Assembly: GCA_021828475.1 (NCBI GenBank) | Contig: JAJZIY010000005.1 | Location: forward strand, 1-64,000 | DNA: 64,000 nucleotides | Origin: Actinomycetes bacterium | GTDB taxonomy: Bacteria; Actinomycetota; Acidimicrobiia; Acidimicrobiales; Palsa-688 | Direction of reading: 5' to 3' | Part shown: positions 47,093 to 56,302 of the stretch, in pieces | Layout: each line of letters begins with the position of its first letter | Numbering within the stretch: the first letter of the stretch is position 1 | Position numbers and translations under genes: made by a program | The notes under the pieces: model-generated | Seen by the model: only the letters and a program-made list of their open reading frames with translations | What the model was told of the DNA's origin: nothing | Database searches by the model: none

Positions 47093-48532
47093 GTGAGCAC
47101 GACGGCGGGCGCCGTAACGGACGCGAGCGGAGCGGACGAGGTCGCCAACGGCCTGCTGCTGACCTTCTCCCACTTCGTCGAGGAGCTCCGGGCGGCCGGC
47201 GTGCCGGTGAGCACCACCGAAGTGCTCGACGCGACCGAGGCCCTGCGCCACCTTCCGGTCGAGGACAGGGCCGCATTGAAGGCCGGCATGGCGGCCGCCC
47301 TCGTCAAGCAGGAAGGCCACTGGCGCGCCTTCGACACGCTCTTCGAGCTCTTCTTCTCGCTGCGCGCCCGCCTGGCGGGCATGGAAGACACCGAAGGTGC
47401 CGGCGTGGAGGGCGGCGGGGGCCCCGACGACGCCAGGCCCCTCACCCAGTCCGAACTGGCCCAGATGGCCCTGGAAGCGCTGCTCAACGGGGACGAGCGG
47501 CTGATGGCGGCGGTGGCCCGTGCCGCCGTCGAGCGCTACGCCGGCATGGAGCCGGGCCGCCCGGTCGGGGGCAGCTACTACGTCTTCAAGACGCTGAGGC
47601 AGCTCGAAGCCGAGGCCCTGCTGTCCCGGCTGTTGGCCCAGGCGCAGGAGACCGGGGGCCTGGAAGGGCTGACGCAGGCCGATGAGTACCGCCGCAGGCT
47701 GGCGCAGCTACGAGCGGAGGTGGAGGGCGAGGTGCACCGCCGCCTTGTCGAGGACCGGGGCGCAGAGGCGGTGGCGCGGGCCACCCGCCGCCCCCTGCCC
47801 GAGGACGTGGACTTCATGCACCTGGGCAAGGAGGAGCTGGCCGCCCTGCAGCGGACCATCCAGCCGCTGGCCCGCAAGCTCGCCGTGCAGATGGCCCGCA
47901 AGCGCCGCCGCGGCCACCAGGGGCGCCTCGACTTCAGGGCCACCGTGCGCCGGTCACTGTCCACGGGTGGCGTCCTCGTCGACCCCCGCTTCAAGGCTCC
48001 TCGCCGCTCCAAGCCGGAACTGTGGGTGTTGGCCGACATATCTGGCTCGGTGGCGGCCTTCGCCAGGTTCACGCTGCAGTTGGTGTACGCGCTGTCGTCG
48101 CAGTTCTCGCGCACCCGGGCATGGGCCTTCATCGACGGGGTGGACGAGGTGACAGACCTGTTGCGGGGAGCCGACGACATGGGCGCCGCCGTGCACTCCA
48201 TCAACACCCAGGCCGACGTCATATGGACCGAGGGGCACTCGGACTACGGCCATGCACTGTCGGAGTTCGTGGGCCGGTGGGGCCGCGAGCTGACTTCGCG
48301 CACCACCGTGCTCGTCCTCGGCGACGCCCGCAACAACTACCACCCGCCCCAGGCCTGGGCGGTCGCAGGGATGGCGCAGCGGGCCCGCAACATCTGGTGG
48401 CTGAACCCCGAGCCGCGCGCGTACTGGGACACCGGGGACTCGGTCCTCGCCCAGTACGGGGTGCACTGCACCGGGGTCGACGAGTGCCGCAACCTGCGCC
48501 AGCTGCGCCACTTCGTAGAGCAGCTACCCTGA
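47093..48532 (+). CDS. VWA domain protein, CoxE-like
   Basis: 479 residues. The N-terminal half is helical (FSHFVEELRAAGVPVSTTEVLDA) with a charged region around RRGHQGRLDFRATVRRSL. The C-terminal VWA-like domain has the MIDAS motif DISGS in WVLADISGSVAAF, then WTEGHSDYGHAL and LVLGDARNNYHPP. MIDAS plus MoxR partner indicates ATP-driven remodelling or metal insertion of a client. GTG 47093. Follows the ATPase by seven bases. Confidence 0.9.
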   Translation: MSTTAGAVTDASGADEVANGLLLTFSHFVEELRAAGVPVSTTEVLDATEALRHLPVEDRAALKAGMAAALVKQEGHWRAFDTLFELFFSLRARLAGMEDTEGAGVEGGGGPDDARPLTQSELAQMALEALLNGDERLMAAVARAAVERYAGMEPGRPVGGSYYVFKTLRQLEAEALLSRLLAQAQETGGLEGLTQADEYRRRLAQLRAEVEGEVHRRLVEDRGAEAVARATRRPLPEDVDFMHLGKEELAALQRTIQPLARKLAVQMARKRRRGHQGRLDFRATVRRSLSTGGVLVDPRFKAPRRSKPELWVLADISGSVAAFARFTLQLVYALSSQFSRTRAWAFIDGVDEVTDLLRGADDMGAAVHSINTQADVIWTEGHSDYGHALSEFVGRWGRELTSRTTVLVLGDARNNYHPPQAWAVAGMAQRARNIWWLNPEPRAYWDTGDSVLAQYGVHCTGVDECRNLRQLRHFVEQLP

Positions 48533-48564
48533 AGTTTGACCGCCAGCACAGGAGGCCCCGCCCG

Positions 48565-49821
48565 ATGGTCCTCGCCAGTCGTGAGTTCATAGCTTCCCCG
48601 GACGATCGCAAAGACCAGATCGTCTTCAAGTGGCCCGACCTGCGCATACGCAAGTTCACCCGGGCGATCGTCAACGCCGACCAGTTGGCCCTCTTCATCA
48701 ACACCGGGCAGGTAGTGGGGACGATGGGCCCCGGCCGCCACCAGATCGACGCGGACGAACTGCCCTTCCTCGGGGCCTTCGTGGACTTCGCCACAGGGGG
48801 TAACGCCTACCGGGCGGAGCTGTACTTCGTCGGCACCCGGGAGTACCCCGGCTTCACCTTCGGCGGGCGCATCGACGACATCCAGGACCCCCAGACCGGC
48901 ATGGTGGTCACCCTGCGGGTCTTCGGTGACTACTCGTTGCAGGTCACGGACCCTGCCGCCCTCATCACCAACCTGGTCGGCACCGTCGACGTCACAGACA
49001 ACAACCGGGTGGCCGGGTGGGTCAGCGACCAGCTGCTCAAGGTGATGCGGACGGAGGTCACAACCCAGGTGGTGCGCAACGGCTGGCCGGTCCTCGGCCT
49101 GTCTGCCTACACGCCGGACATAGAGAAAGCCGTCATCCTGGCCGCCAACAACCAGCTCACCACCTACGGCGTGGCACTGGTGCGGATGGGCAACTTCGAC
49201 CTCAACCTGTCGGACACCGACGAGGCCCAGCTGAAGAGCCTGGCCAAGGACACCGCCTACAGCCGCCTGGCGGGAGGCTTCAACCGCTACGCCTCAGGGG
49301 AGATGGCACTCGGTGCCGGCCAGGGCATGGCCCAGGGCGGCAGCGGCGACAGCGGTGCCTTCCTGGCCGCCGGCCTGGGGTTGGGCGGACAGCTGGCCGG
49401 GGGCGCCGGCCCGCAGGGCCAAGGCGGTGAGCCGGGCCCCGTACCGCCCCCAGCACCCGGCTTCGCAGGTGGGGGTGCCGGTTATGCCGGAGCACCCGCC
49501 TCCCATGCCACTGCGGCCACCGTCGAGTGCCCCAACTGCCACGCGGCGGCGCCTACCGGAGCGAAGTTCTGCCCCTCGTGCGGCCAGGCGGTACCGGCTC
49601 CCGCCGGGCACTGCAACGCCTGCGGGACCGACAACCCGCCGGGCTCCCGCTTCTGCGCCAGTTGCGGGCAGCCACTCGGCCCCCAGCCCGTGCACTGCCC
49701 GTCCTGCGGAGCGGAAGCGGCCGCCGACCAGCGCTTCTGCGCCTCCTGCGGCACGGCTGTCGCACCTCCTGCCACCGGCGGCACCGGGACTGGGCCCCAG
49801 CCGGAGCCTGGGCCCCAGTAG
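48565..49821 (+). CDS. SPFH-domain protein with three C-terminal zinc ribbons
   Basis: 418 residues. Residues 1-245 match the SPFH (stomatin/flotillin-like) family often labelled virion-core-like or YdjI-type: QIVFKWPDLRIRKFTRAIV near the start and SDQLLKVMRTEV later. A Gly-rich hinge (about 260-315) leads to three successive zinc ribbons (about 322-400) with six CxxC knuckles: CPNC, CPSC, CNAC, CASC, CPSC, CASC. ATG 48565 is preceded by AGGAGG. SPFH proteins scaffold membrane microdomains; in Bacillus YdjI recruits PspA-like proteins, and pspA is 7 kb away here. Same strand as the MoxR-VWA pair. Confidence 0.88.
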   Translation: MVLASREFIASPDDRKDQIVFKWPDLRIRKFTRAIVNADQLALFINTGQVVGTMGPGRHQIDADELPFLGAFVDFATGGNAYRAELYFVGTREYPGFTFGGRIDDIQDPQTGMVVTLRVFGDYSLQVTDPAALITNLVGTVDVTDNNRVAGWVSDQLLKVMRTEVTTQVVRNGWPVLGLSAYTPDIEKAVILAANNQLTTYGVALVRMGNFDLNLSDTDEAQLKSLAKDTAYSRLAGGFNRYASGEMALGAGQGMAQGGSGDSGAFLAAGLGLGGQLAGGAGPQGQGGEPGPVPPPAPGFAGGGAGYAGAPASHATAATVECPNCHAAAPTGAKFCPSCGQAVPAPAGHCNACGTDNPPGSRFCASCGQPLGPQPVHCPSCGAEAAADQRFCASCGTAVAPPATGGTGTGPQPEPGPQ

Positions 49822-49925
49822 AAGAAGTAGTAGACCAGCGGCCGGTGCCGCCATGGCCCCTGCGGGCCGGGCACCGCCGGCCCAGGAGATGGAGGACACC
49901 GATTTTCTATACCGGAGGCGGCTCC

Positions 49926-50882
49926 TTGACGGTGCTGCTCATCATGGTGGTCATGTTCCTGCTCCGCTACCAGATGATGGCTTCGAGGCGACGGGGCCCG
50001 TGGGGCTCCGGGCGCAGCCGGTGGCCCGGCCAGAACAGCCGGGTACCGCCCCGGGCTCCACCCTCGTGGCCCGGTGGCGGCCCGGCCGGGGGCGGTCGCG
50101 CCGTGCCCGGGCCCGGCCCCGGTGGCGACGCCTCGGTCCCGGCAGGGCCCGGGCGGGGAGCCGGTGCCCGCCTGGCTGGTTCCGGGGCCCCTTGGCCCGG
50201 CGCTCCCCGGCCCGGTGCCCACGCACCGGATTGGCTCTCCGACCCGCGTCCCGCCGCCGCTTCGGTACCCGCCGAGCTGTTCCCGGTGGACCACGCCAGG
50301 GCGGTGCAGGCGTCACACCCTCTAGACGTCGGCCTGGCAGCCATCAAGGCCCACGACCCCGCCTTCGACTTGGAACAGTTCACCCAGAGGGCCCAACAGG
50401 TCTTCTTCACCGTCCAGCAGGGATGGGTGGAGCGCAACCCGGACCTCAGCCGGCGCGTGATGGCCGACGGCCTCTGGCAGGCTCAGCGCTTCCAGGTGCA
50501 GAGCTACCTGGAAGCTCACCGCCGCAACGTGGTCGACAACCTGGCTGTGGCCAATATCTGGCCCGTTGCCGCCAGTTGCTCGTCCAGCACTGATGTCGTG
50601 ACCGTCAGGATCCTGGCCGCCTGTACCGACTACGACGTGGACGATGCCACCGGAGCGGTGGTGAGGGGCGACACCGAGGTGAGGTCGTGGGCCGAGGACT
50701 GGACCTTCCAGCGCTCCTCCTCCGCCGTCACCCGGCCGGGCGGGACCACCATGGGCGAACGCTGCCCCAATTGCGGGGCACCTCTCGATGTCGACATCGC
50801 CGGGAGCTGCCGGTACTGCAAGGCACCGATAATGTCCGGGGACTACGACTGGGTCCTGGCCCGGATATCGCAAGTCGGTTGA
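49926..50882 (+). CDS. Tim44-like domain protein with N-terminal membrane anchor and C-terminal zinc ribbon
   Basis: 318 residues. A single membrane helix (VLLIMVVMFLLRY) starts right at the N-terminus. It is followed by a Pro/Gly/Arg-rich linker (about 20-115), a Tim44-like domain (about 125-270; RRVMADGLWQAQRFQVQSYL, IWPVAASCS, WAEDWTFQRS) and a zinc ribbon (CPNCGAPLD, CRYCK). TTG 49926 is supported by GGAGGCGG seven bases upstream. The zinc ribbon echoes those of the preceding SPFH protein, suggesting partners. Confidence 0.85.
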   Translation: MTVLLIMVVMFLLRYQMMASRRRGPWGSGRSRWPGQNSRVPPRAPPSWPGGGPAGGGRAVPGPGPGGDASVPAGPGRGAGARLAGSGAPWPGAPRPGAHAPDWLSDPRPAAASVPAELFPVDHARAVQASHPLDVGLAAIKAHDPAFDLEQFTQRAQQVFFTVQQGWVERNPDLSRRVMADGLWQAQRFQVQSYLEAHRRNVVDNLAVANIWPVAASCSSSTDVVTVRILAACTDYDVDDATGAVVRGDTEVRSWAEDWTFQRSSSAVTRPGGTTMGERCPNCGAPLDVDIAGSCRYCKAPIMSGDYDWVLARISQVG

Positions 50883-50900
50883 CGTGGCACCTGTAGCCGG

Positions 50901-51458
50901 GTGACCGCCGGCGGCACCGGCCGGCGCCGGCGGGCGGCAGCGTTGGCCGTGGGTGCGGCCACTCTGGTCCTGGTCTGGGCGGCAGCCGGCGGCTTGGACA
51001 GCAAGGCTGGGCCTGCTCGGACCGTGGTGGCCTCGGGCCCCGCCCGGCACGCGGCCTCAGTGGTGAGCCACTTCCTCGCCCTGCGCGAGGCCGGGGAGTG
51101 GGCCGCGGCCTGCCGCTACTTCGTCCCAGGATCGACGGCGCGCACCCAGTGCCTCCGACAGGTCCCAAGTGCCGACAAGGGCCTGTCGTACACCGGCGCC
51201 GTAGCTGTCCCTGCTGCTGTCGCCGACGGCAGCCGTGCGCTGGTTTCGGTGACCGGGCACCTCTGCGTGTCGGACAGCCGCTTCAAAGGGCAGGGGCGCT
51301 GCGTGGCCAATGCCAACCCCGGCGCCGGGATGCCAGGCGCCAAGCTGAGCTTCCAGGCCGCCTACTCGCTGGCCGTGTCCAAAGCCGACCGGTCCTTCAG
51401 CCCTTGGCCCTGCCAGCGCGTGCACGGGGAGTGGTACCTGGTGCCCGTGACGCTGTGA
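50901..51458 (+). CDS. Anchored or secreted protein of unknown function
   Basis: 185 residues. Basic start, one hydrophobic segment (about 12-30), then an extracytoplasmic domain with four cysteines (ACRYF, TQCL, HLCVS, GRCVA) plus PCQRVHGEWYLVPV at the end. The shape (VVSHFLALREAGEWAAACRYF early, GEWYLVPV late) resembles NTF2/SnoaL-like folds, unproven. GTG 50901, 18 bases after the Tim44-like gene, so probably the last gene of this cluster. Confidence 0.7.
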   Translation: MTAGGTGRRRRAAALAVGAATLVLVWAAAGGLDSKAGPARTVVASGPARHAASVVSHFLALREAGEWAAACRYFVPGSTARTQCLRQVPSADKGLSYTGAVAVPAAVADGSRALVSVTGHLCVSDSRFKGQGRCVANANPGAGMPGAKLSFQAAYSLAVSKADRSFSPWPCQRVHGEWYLVPVTL

Positions 51459-51471
51459 CCCCCGGGCGGCC

Positions 51472-53412
51472 TCAGCCGGCCACGGCTGCGGGCACGACGC
51501 TGGCGAGGCCGACCTTGGCCAGCTCGCTCTGCAGGGCGTAGCCCAGCATCTCGTTGTAGACCGACAGGATCTCGAAGCCGTAAGCAGGGTTGCTTGCCCA
51601 CACCCCGGACAGTCCCATCCACGTACGGCAGCAGCCCTGCACCCCGGCCGGAGCCCGCCCACCGACGACCGGCACCGGAGAGGCGTAGGAGCTGAGGAGC
51701 AACTGCTGGCTGAGCACACCCGCCATCGCCGAAGGGAACCTCCACCCGTGCTTGCACGAGTCGCAGGCCCCGATACCGGCGAAGTTGTTGTACTTCGCCG
51801 GATCCTGACCGAAGGACGGAAAGGAGAAGTAACCGGTTTCGACGATCGACTGCGCGAACGCCACGTCACCGCGCACCCCGGTGTCCCGAGCAGCTTCGAG
51901 GTAGTCGGAGACAAGGTTGCCGAAGGGGACGGTGACGTTGGGCCGCGCCCCGGTCGAGGTGTACCAACCCTCGATCTGCGCCGCCGTGAGCAGGGACGTC
52001 CCCAGGATGCCGGGGCCCTCCCCGGCTACGTCGCCGGCGCCGGCGCCCGGCAGGGCGGGGGAAGCCGTGGGGCCACTGCCTGCGGGGGCCAGGCCGGCCG
52101 TAGCGGGCGTGGCGGGGACAGTGGTGGTAGTGGCCGCCACCGCGACGACATCCTGAGGCGCCACGCCCGAGCTCAGGTTGGGAACGAGGGGCATACCCTC
52201 CGGGAACACTGCGAAGCTGCTGTCGCCGCCGCTCAAGTTGCCATGCACCAGTACCACAGGACCTCGCTTCACCTTGTCCGGGTGGCGAGGAGCCAGGCGA
52301 CCTTCACGTCGCAGCAACGCCGTCAGGGGGTCCAGCGGTGCGGTGCCGGCGACCGTGGCCCATGTCCTGGCCAGGACGACGTCGGCGCGCGACAGGCGCA
52401 GCTGCGCGCGGTCGACGAGCACTTTGGACCAGCGCGTCCGGCTACGCAGCCAGGCGCGTCGCTCGACGACCCTGGCGATGGCGGTCCGGGTACGAGCCAG
52501 AGCGAGCGCGTGCTGTGCCGATGCAAGGCCGGCAGTGGTGTCGGCGGCCGCGACCGTCCCCAGTTGCACCACGTCCACCTGTGCCTCCTGAGCCAGCAGG
52601 CCCGTGCCGTTCTCGGCCGACTGGCCCGTGTACTCGGCCACGCCCAGCTCGTACAGGGCCCTCTGGAACAGCTCGACCCGGGCAAGTGCCATGGCCTGGC
52701 GGACCTCGTCCCGGCGCAGGGTGGCTGCGGTGACACGCCATGCGGCTACGGCCGCCTGGTACCGGTGGGTCGCCACAGCCAGCAGGGCTCTGGCTTTGCC
52801 GACGTAGCTCCTGGCCTCGGCATATGCGTTGAGGCTCACCATCTGGCGCTCTTCGAACGTGATGGCGGCAATCAGTGCCCGGCTGCCGGCCGGCAGCCCT
52901 TTGGGCGGCGGGGTGGAAGTCGAGGTCCCGGCTCGCCCGCTCTTGGAGGGCCCCGGGCTCCCGCCCGTCAAAGAAGGTCCCGAGGAGATGAGCGGCACGG
53001 TGGTGGTCGTAGTGGCCGACACAGCCGTACCGGACGGGCCCGAGGCCCCTCCCGGCGATCCGTTCGCCACGGTGCCCGGCCGAGCAACATGCGATGTGAG
53101 GACGGTCGTCGAGGTCGGGACGGTCGTCGAGGTCGCCAGGGTACCGGCGCGGACAGCCCGCACAGCCGAGGCGAGCCTGGGGTCGCCTGCCAGTTGCCGG
53201 GCGCTGGTCACCCCCTCGGCCAACAGGGCCCCCGTGCTCGCTGTCGCCCGCCAGGCGGGGTCGCCGTGGCCGGGGCGGCTCGGGCCACCAGGCAAGCCGG
53301 CAGCACCGAGGGCCAGCGCTACGAGGGCGGCGAGGGGCGCCGTCCGCGCCAGCCGGCCCGTCGGTGACCAAACCGACCGGCGCCTGCTGTGCTGACCGTG
53401 GTGTGCTGGCAT
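51472..53412 (-). CDS. Secreted peptidoglycan hydrolase with coiled-coil region and glucosaminidase domain
   Basis: 646 residues. Signal peptide about 1-45 (LAALVALALGAAGLPGG); Thr/Ser/Pro-rich linker; a long helical region (about 175-380, rich in Ala, Arg and Val) likely coiled coil; a second linker; then a glucosaminidase domain (about 500-640) with TAAQIEGWYTS, DVAFAQSIVETGYFSF (catalytic Glu) and KYNNFAGIGACD. This fold cleaves the glycan strands of peptidoglycan. ATG 53412 is preceded by GGAGAAACGAAGG. The coiled coil may hold the enzyme inactive, an inference from other actinobacterial hydrolases. Confidence 0.87.
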   Translation of the reverse strand: MPAHHGQHSRRRSVWSPTGRLARTAPLAALVALALGAAGLPGGPSRPGHGDPAWRATASTGALLAEGVTSARQLAGDPRLASAVRAVRAGTLATSTTVPTSTTVLTSHVARPGTVANGSPGGASGPSGTAVSATTTTTVPLISSGPSLTGGSPGPSKSGRAGTSTSTPPPKGLPAGSRALIAAITFEERQMVSLNAYAEARSYVGKARALLAVATHRYQAAVAAWRVTAATLRRDEVRQAMALARVELFQRALYELGVAEYTGQSAENGTGLLAQEAQVDVVQLGTVAAADTTAGLASAQHALALARTRTAIARVVERRAWLRSRTRWSKVLVDRAQLRLSRADVVLARTWATVAGTAPLDPLTALLRREGRLAPRHPDKVKRGPVVLVHGNLSGGDSSFAVFPEGMPLVPNLSSGVAPQDVVAVAATTTTVPATPATAGLAPAGSGPTASPALPGAGAGDVAGEGPGILGTSLLTAAQIEGWYTSTGARPNVTVPFGNLVSDYLEAARDTGVRGDVAFAQSIVETGYFSFPSFGQDPAKYNNFAGIGACDSCKHGWRFPSAMAGVLSQQLLLSSYASPVPVVGGRAPAGVQGCCRTWMGLSGVWASNPAYGFEILSVYNEMLGYALQSELAKVGLASVVPAAVAG

Positions 53413-53771
53413 CCTTCGTTTCTCCGGGCCCGGGACGTCCTGCCCGGCTCCGCTTGGGCGCTGACGGGCGCGCCGCGCGCAAGCTCGGCGCTCCGAAGAG
53501 ACTGGCCGACGCGGCATGGCGGACCGGCCAGGCTCCCACCAGGGCCTCCTTGGCCCCGACGACTGAGCGCTGGCTGCGACCACAGCCGATCGGGACAACC
53601 TCCCACTGGCAGTATCGGCAACTCACGCACCGCACCGAAGACCTTGCTCCGGTCCTGCGGCGCGCCGACGCGGCCAGCAACTGGGCGCTCCACCTCGCCC
53701 GGCTCCCCGTACTCTACGCTGCGGGCCGGCCCAGCGCACGGGGCCGCCGCGCGGTGCCTGTGCCGTGGCTG
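53413..53771. other. 359-base gap upstream of the glucosaminidase gene
   Basis: No supported gene. It is the 5' region of the minus-strand glucosaminidase gene and lies past the cysH stop. GC-rich hairpins are possible. I looked for a c-di-AMP (ydaO) riboswitch and did not find its conserved core. Confidence 0.5.
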
Positions 53772-54446
53772 CTATTTGGGCGCGGGAGGGAGGACCTCGT
53801 CGTGGATGCCGCACTCGGTCTTCGCCAGGCCGGACCACCGGCCGGACCGCGGGTCCTCACCGGCGGTCACAGGCTTGGTGCACGGCCAGCACCCGATGGA
53901 GGGGTAACCCTGCTTGAGCAGAGGGTTCACCGGTACATCGTGGTCGGCGATGTAACCCTCGACGTCGAGGTCGGTCCAGTTGGCCAGAGGGTTGACCTTG
54001 ACGAGCCCACGGCGGTCGCGTGTCACGATCGGCGCCTGCTTGCGGGTCGACGCCTCCTGGCGGCGCAGCCCGCTCATCCAGGCGGCCTTCCCGACCAAGG
54101 CTCGTTCGAGTTGCTCGAGCTTGGCCGGGCTGCAGCAGTTGACCGGATCCGACTTCCAAAGCGGCACGGTCGGCTGGCGGACGGTCATGATCCGTAGGTT
54201 GAGCCCGTAACGGCGCCTCACCTCCTCGACCGTTGCCAGGGTCTCAGGGAAGTGGTAGCCGGTGTCGATGAAGACGACCTCGATCGACGGCTCCACCTTG
54301 GTGGCAACGTCGATGAGGACGGCATCGGTCATCGAGGCCGTCAGGCACAGCCGGGGGTGGAACTGCTCGACCGCCCACTGGACGATCTCGCCTGCAGAAG
54401 CGCGCTCGAACCCTGCGTTGAGCTCGGCAAGAGCCTCCTGCGTCAT
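53772..54446 (-). CDS. cysH: Adenylyl-sulfate (APS) reductase
   Basis: Assimilatory reduction of APS to sulfite. 224 residues. The iron-sulfur cysteines of the APS-specific form are present: CC in PVNCCSPAK and CxxC in GCWPCTKP; the catalytic cysteine is in TECGIH near the C-terminus. PAPS-only enzymes lack the cluster cysteines. ATG 54446 has a perfect AAGGAG upstream. Downstream partner of the sulfite reductase gene on the same strand. Confidence 0.95.
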   Translation of the reverse strand: MTQEALAELNAGFERASAGEIVQWAVEQFHPRLCLTASMTDAVLIDVATKVEPSIEVVFIDTGYHFPETLATVEEVRRRYGLNLRIMTVRQPTVPLWKSDPVNCCSPAKLEQLERALVGKAAWMSGLRRQEASTRKQAPIVTRDRRGLVKVNPLANWTDLDVEGYIADHDVPVNPLLKQGYPSIGCWPCTKPVTAGEDPRSGRWSGLAKTECGIHDEVLPPAPK

Positions 54447-54509
54447 GTCTCCTTTTCCAGGGACGTCAAGCAAAGTCAAAACACTACCTCTCCCGCGCCG
54501 AAGGCCCGC

Positions 54510-56294
54510 TCAGGCACCGGCGCACTCGCCCATGCCCACTTCGGCCACGTACGGACCAGTCTCGTCGAAATCGATGTAGTAGTCCGGCCGCTCCTCCGGG
54601 GAGGGCCACTGGTCGAGATGGCCAAGGCCGGAAGCCACGGCCTTGGCTCCCCCGACCCGAGCCAGCCATGACCCGAAGTCCTCGCCCGCTTCGCGCTCGT
54701 CGGCGTAACGTCCCACGATACGGACCGTGGCCTCGGCACAGGCCTTGGCCGGCAGGCGCATCGCTCTCTGGCCGAACTCGATCTCCGTGTCGCCCACACG
54801 GCCGCCAAGCAGCAGCTGGTAGCCGGGAGCCGCCCGGCCATGGGCGCGACGCTCTGCCCCGTGGAAGCCGATGTCGGCGACGTGGTGCTGCCCACAGCTG
54901 TTGGTGCAGCCGGAGATGTTGACCCGCACGCCCCCGACGTCGGCCAGGCCCGCCTTCTCCAGGGCGTTGCCGATGTCGTCAGCCAAGCCGCGGCTCTGGG
55001 TCACAGCCAGGTTGCAGGTGTCGGCACCAGGGCAGGACACGACGTCACGGGCGAGCTCGGCACCCGGTTCGGCCATGCCGATGGATGCGAGACGCGAGTA
55101 GAGCAGCGGCAACTGTTCGGCCGTCAGGTCCCGGAAGGCCAGGTTCTGGCGGTTCGTGACACGGACGCTGGCACCTAGGTCCCGCTGGATTGCCGCCAGC
55201 TCCCTGAACTGGGTGGACGTTATGTCACCCAGGCGGGCATGAGCGATCGCCGACACGGTGCCCTTGGCCACGCCGACGACGACGTTGGCGGACTCCCAGC
55301 GCTTGTAGGGGTCGCCGGGCCCGAGGCGCAGGGTCACAGGGGTGCCGACCGGGGTCGGAGCCGCGCCGGCCCCAACGCCCGCCGGGGCGTCTCCCAGCTC
55401 CTCGACCACGGCAGGCAGACCTCCGGGCCAGCTGCTGGAGGCCAACAGGTACTTGCGCTCCTTCAGGACGCGTCGGCGCAGCTCGTCCATGCCGATGGTG
55501 TCAACCAGCCACTTGAGCCGCGCCCGTAACTTGTTGTCACGGTTGCCGAAGTGGTCGAAGGTGCGCAGCACCGCCTCGAGCGAGGCCATCAGCTCCTCAC
55601 GCGGCGTGAACTCCTCGAGGGCCTGCGCGGGGTGAGGGTTGGCACCGAGCCCGCCCGCGAGGAAGACACGGAAGCCGGCCTCCGTCGTGCCGTCCGGGCG
55701 GGGGCGCGAGACGGCCACCACTCCCACGTCGTTGAACATGGCCTGGCCGCAGTCGGTCATGCAACCCGAGAAGTTGATCTTGAACTTGCGGGGAAGGCGC
55801 TGGGCGTAGGGATGGTGCAGGAAGTGCCGGAACGCTGCCTCGGCCCAGGGGCTGACGTCGAGCACCTCGAAGGGGCAGGCCCCGGCCAGGTGGCAGCCCG
55901 TGACGTTGCGGACGGTGTCGCCGCAGGCTTCGCGGGAGGTGAGGCCCACCATGGCGCAGTCACGCAACAGTTGAGGGACCGTCTCCAGCTGCACGAAGTG
56001 GAACTGGATGTTCTGCCGGGTGGTCAGATGGCCCCAGCCCCGGCTGTAGCGGTCCGCTATGTCGCCAAGGACCTCGAGCTGCTCGGGGGTGACGGAGCCG
56101 TAAGGCGCCTTGACACGGACCATCTGGTTGCGGCCACCCTGGCGCTGCCCGTACACGCCGTTGTTGAGACGGAAGACCCTGAACTCCTCCTCTCCGAGGT
56201 CGCCGGAGACGTACGCCGCGAGCATGGTCTCGAACTTCTCTATGTCGGCTTTCAGTTCGGGCGTCAGGTCACGGGTGACGATGGCGGGAGTCAT
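54510..56294 (-). CDS. Ferredoxin-type sulfite reductase (siroheme, 4Fe-4S)
   Basis: Reduces sulfite to sulfide; 594 residues. Two nitrite/sulfite reductase repeats; the siroheme-cluster ligands are CPGADTC near residue 421 and CTNSC near 461. An earlier repeat has TGCHLAGACPF and SGCMTDCGQ. Nitrite reductases share these motifs, but the adjacent cysH points to sulfite. ATG 56294 lies directly at the predicted transcription start; ATG 56312 is upstream of that and less likely. Transcribed with cysH. Confidence 0.92.
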   Translation of the reverse strand: MTPAIVTRDLTPELKADIEKFETMLAAYVSGDLGEEEFRVFRLNNGVYGQRQGGRNQMVRVKAPYGSVTPEQLEVLGDIADRYSRGWGHLTTRQNIQFHFVQLETVPQLLRDCAMVGLTSREACGDTVRNVTGCHLAGACPFEVLDVSPWAEAAFRHFLHHPYAQRLPRKFKINFSGCMTDCGQAMFNDVGVVAVSRPRPDGTTEAGFRVFLAGGLGANPHPAQALEEFTPREELMASLEAVLRTFDHFGNRDNKLRARLKWLVDTIGMDELRRRVLKERKYLLASSSWPGGLPAVVEELGDAPAGVGAGAAPTPVGTPVTLRLGPGDPYKRWESANVVVGVAKGTVSAIAHARLGDITSTQFRELAAIQRDLGASVRVTNRQNLAFRDLTAEQLPLLYSRLASIGMAEPGAELARDVVSCPGADTCNLAVTQSRGLADDIGNALEKAGLADVGGVRVNISGCTNSCGQHHVADIGFHGAERRAHGRAAPGYQLLLGGRVGDTEIEFGQRAMRLPAKACAEATVRIVGRYADEREAGEDFGSWLARVGGAKAVASGLGHLDQWPSPEERPDYYIDFDETGPYVAEVGMGECAGA

Positions 56295-56302
56295 CGTCCC
56301 TA

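Noticed and set aside
46189-48532. Part of a carbon monoxide dehydrogenase operon (CoxD/CoxE names)
   Set aside because: No coxL, coxM or coxS homologue in the window; MoxR-VWA pairs serve many different clients.
48565-49821. Prophage gene, because this SPFH family is sometimes labelled virion core protein
   Set aside because: The name is historical; the neighbours are cellular and no capsid, portal, terminase or integrase is present.
53413-53771. c-di-AMP (ydaO) riboswitch upstream of the cell-wall hydrolase
   Set aside because: Such riboswitches often precede actinobacterial hydrolases and CCCGTCAGC is present on the minus strand, but the GGGGUGAAUC-like core and the conserved 3' segment are missing. 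A covariance search with RF00379 would settle it.
54510-56294. Assimilatory nitrite reductase
   Set aside because: Motifs alone cannot distinguish it, but cysH directly downstream makes sulfite the better substrate.
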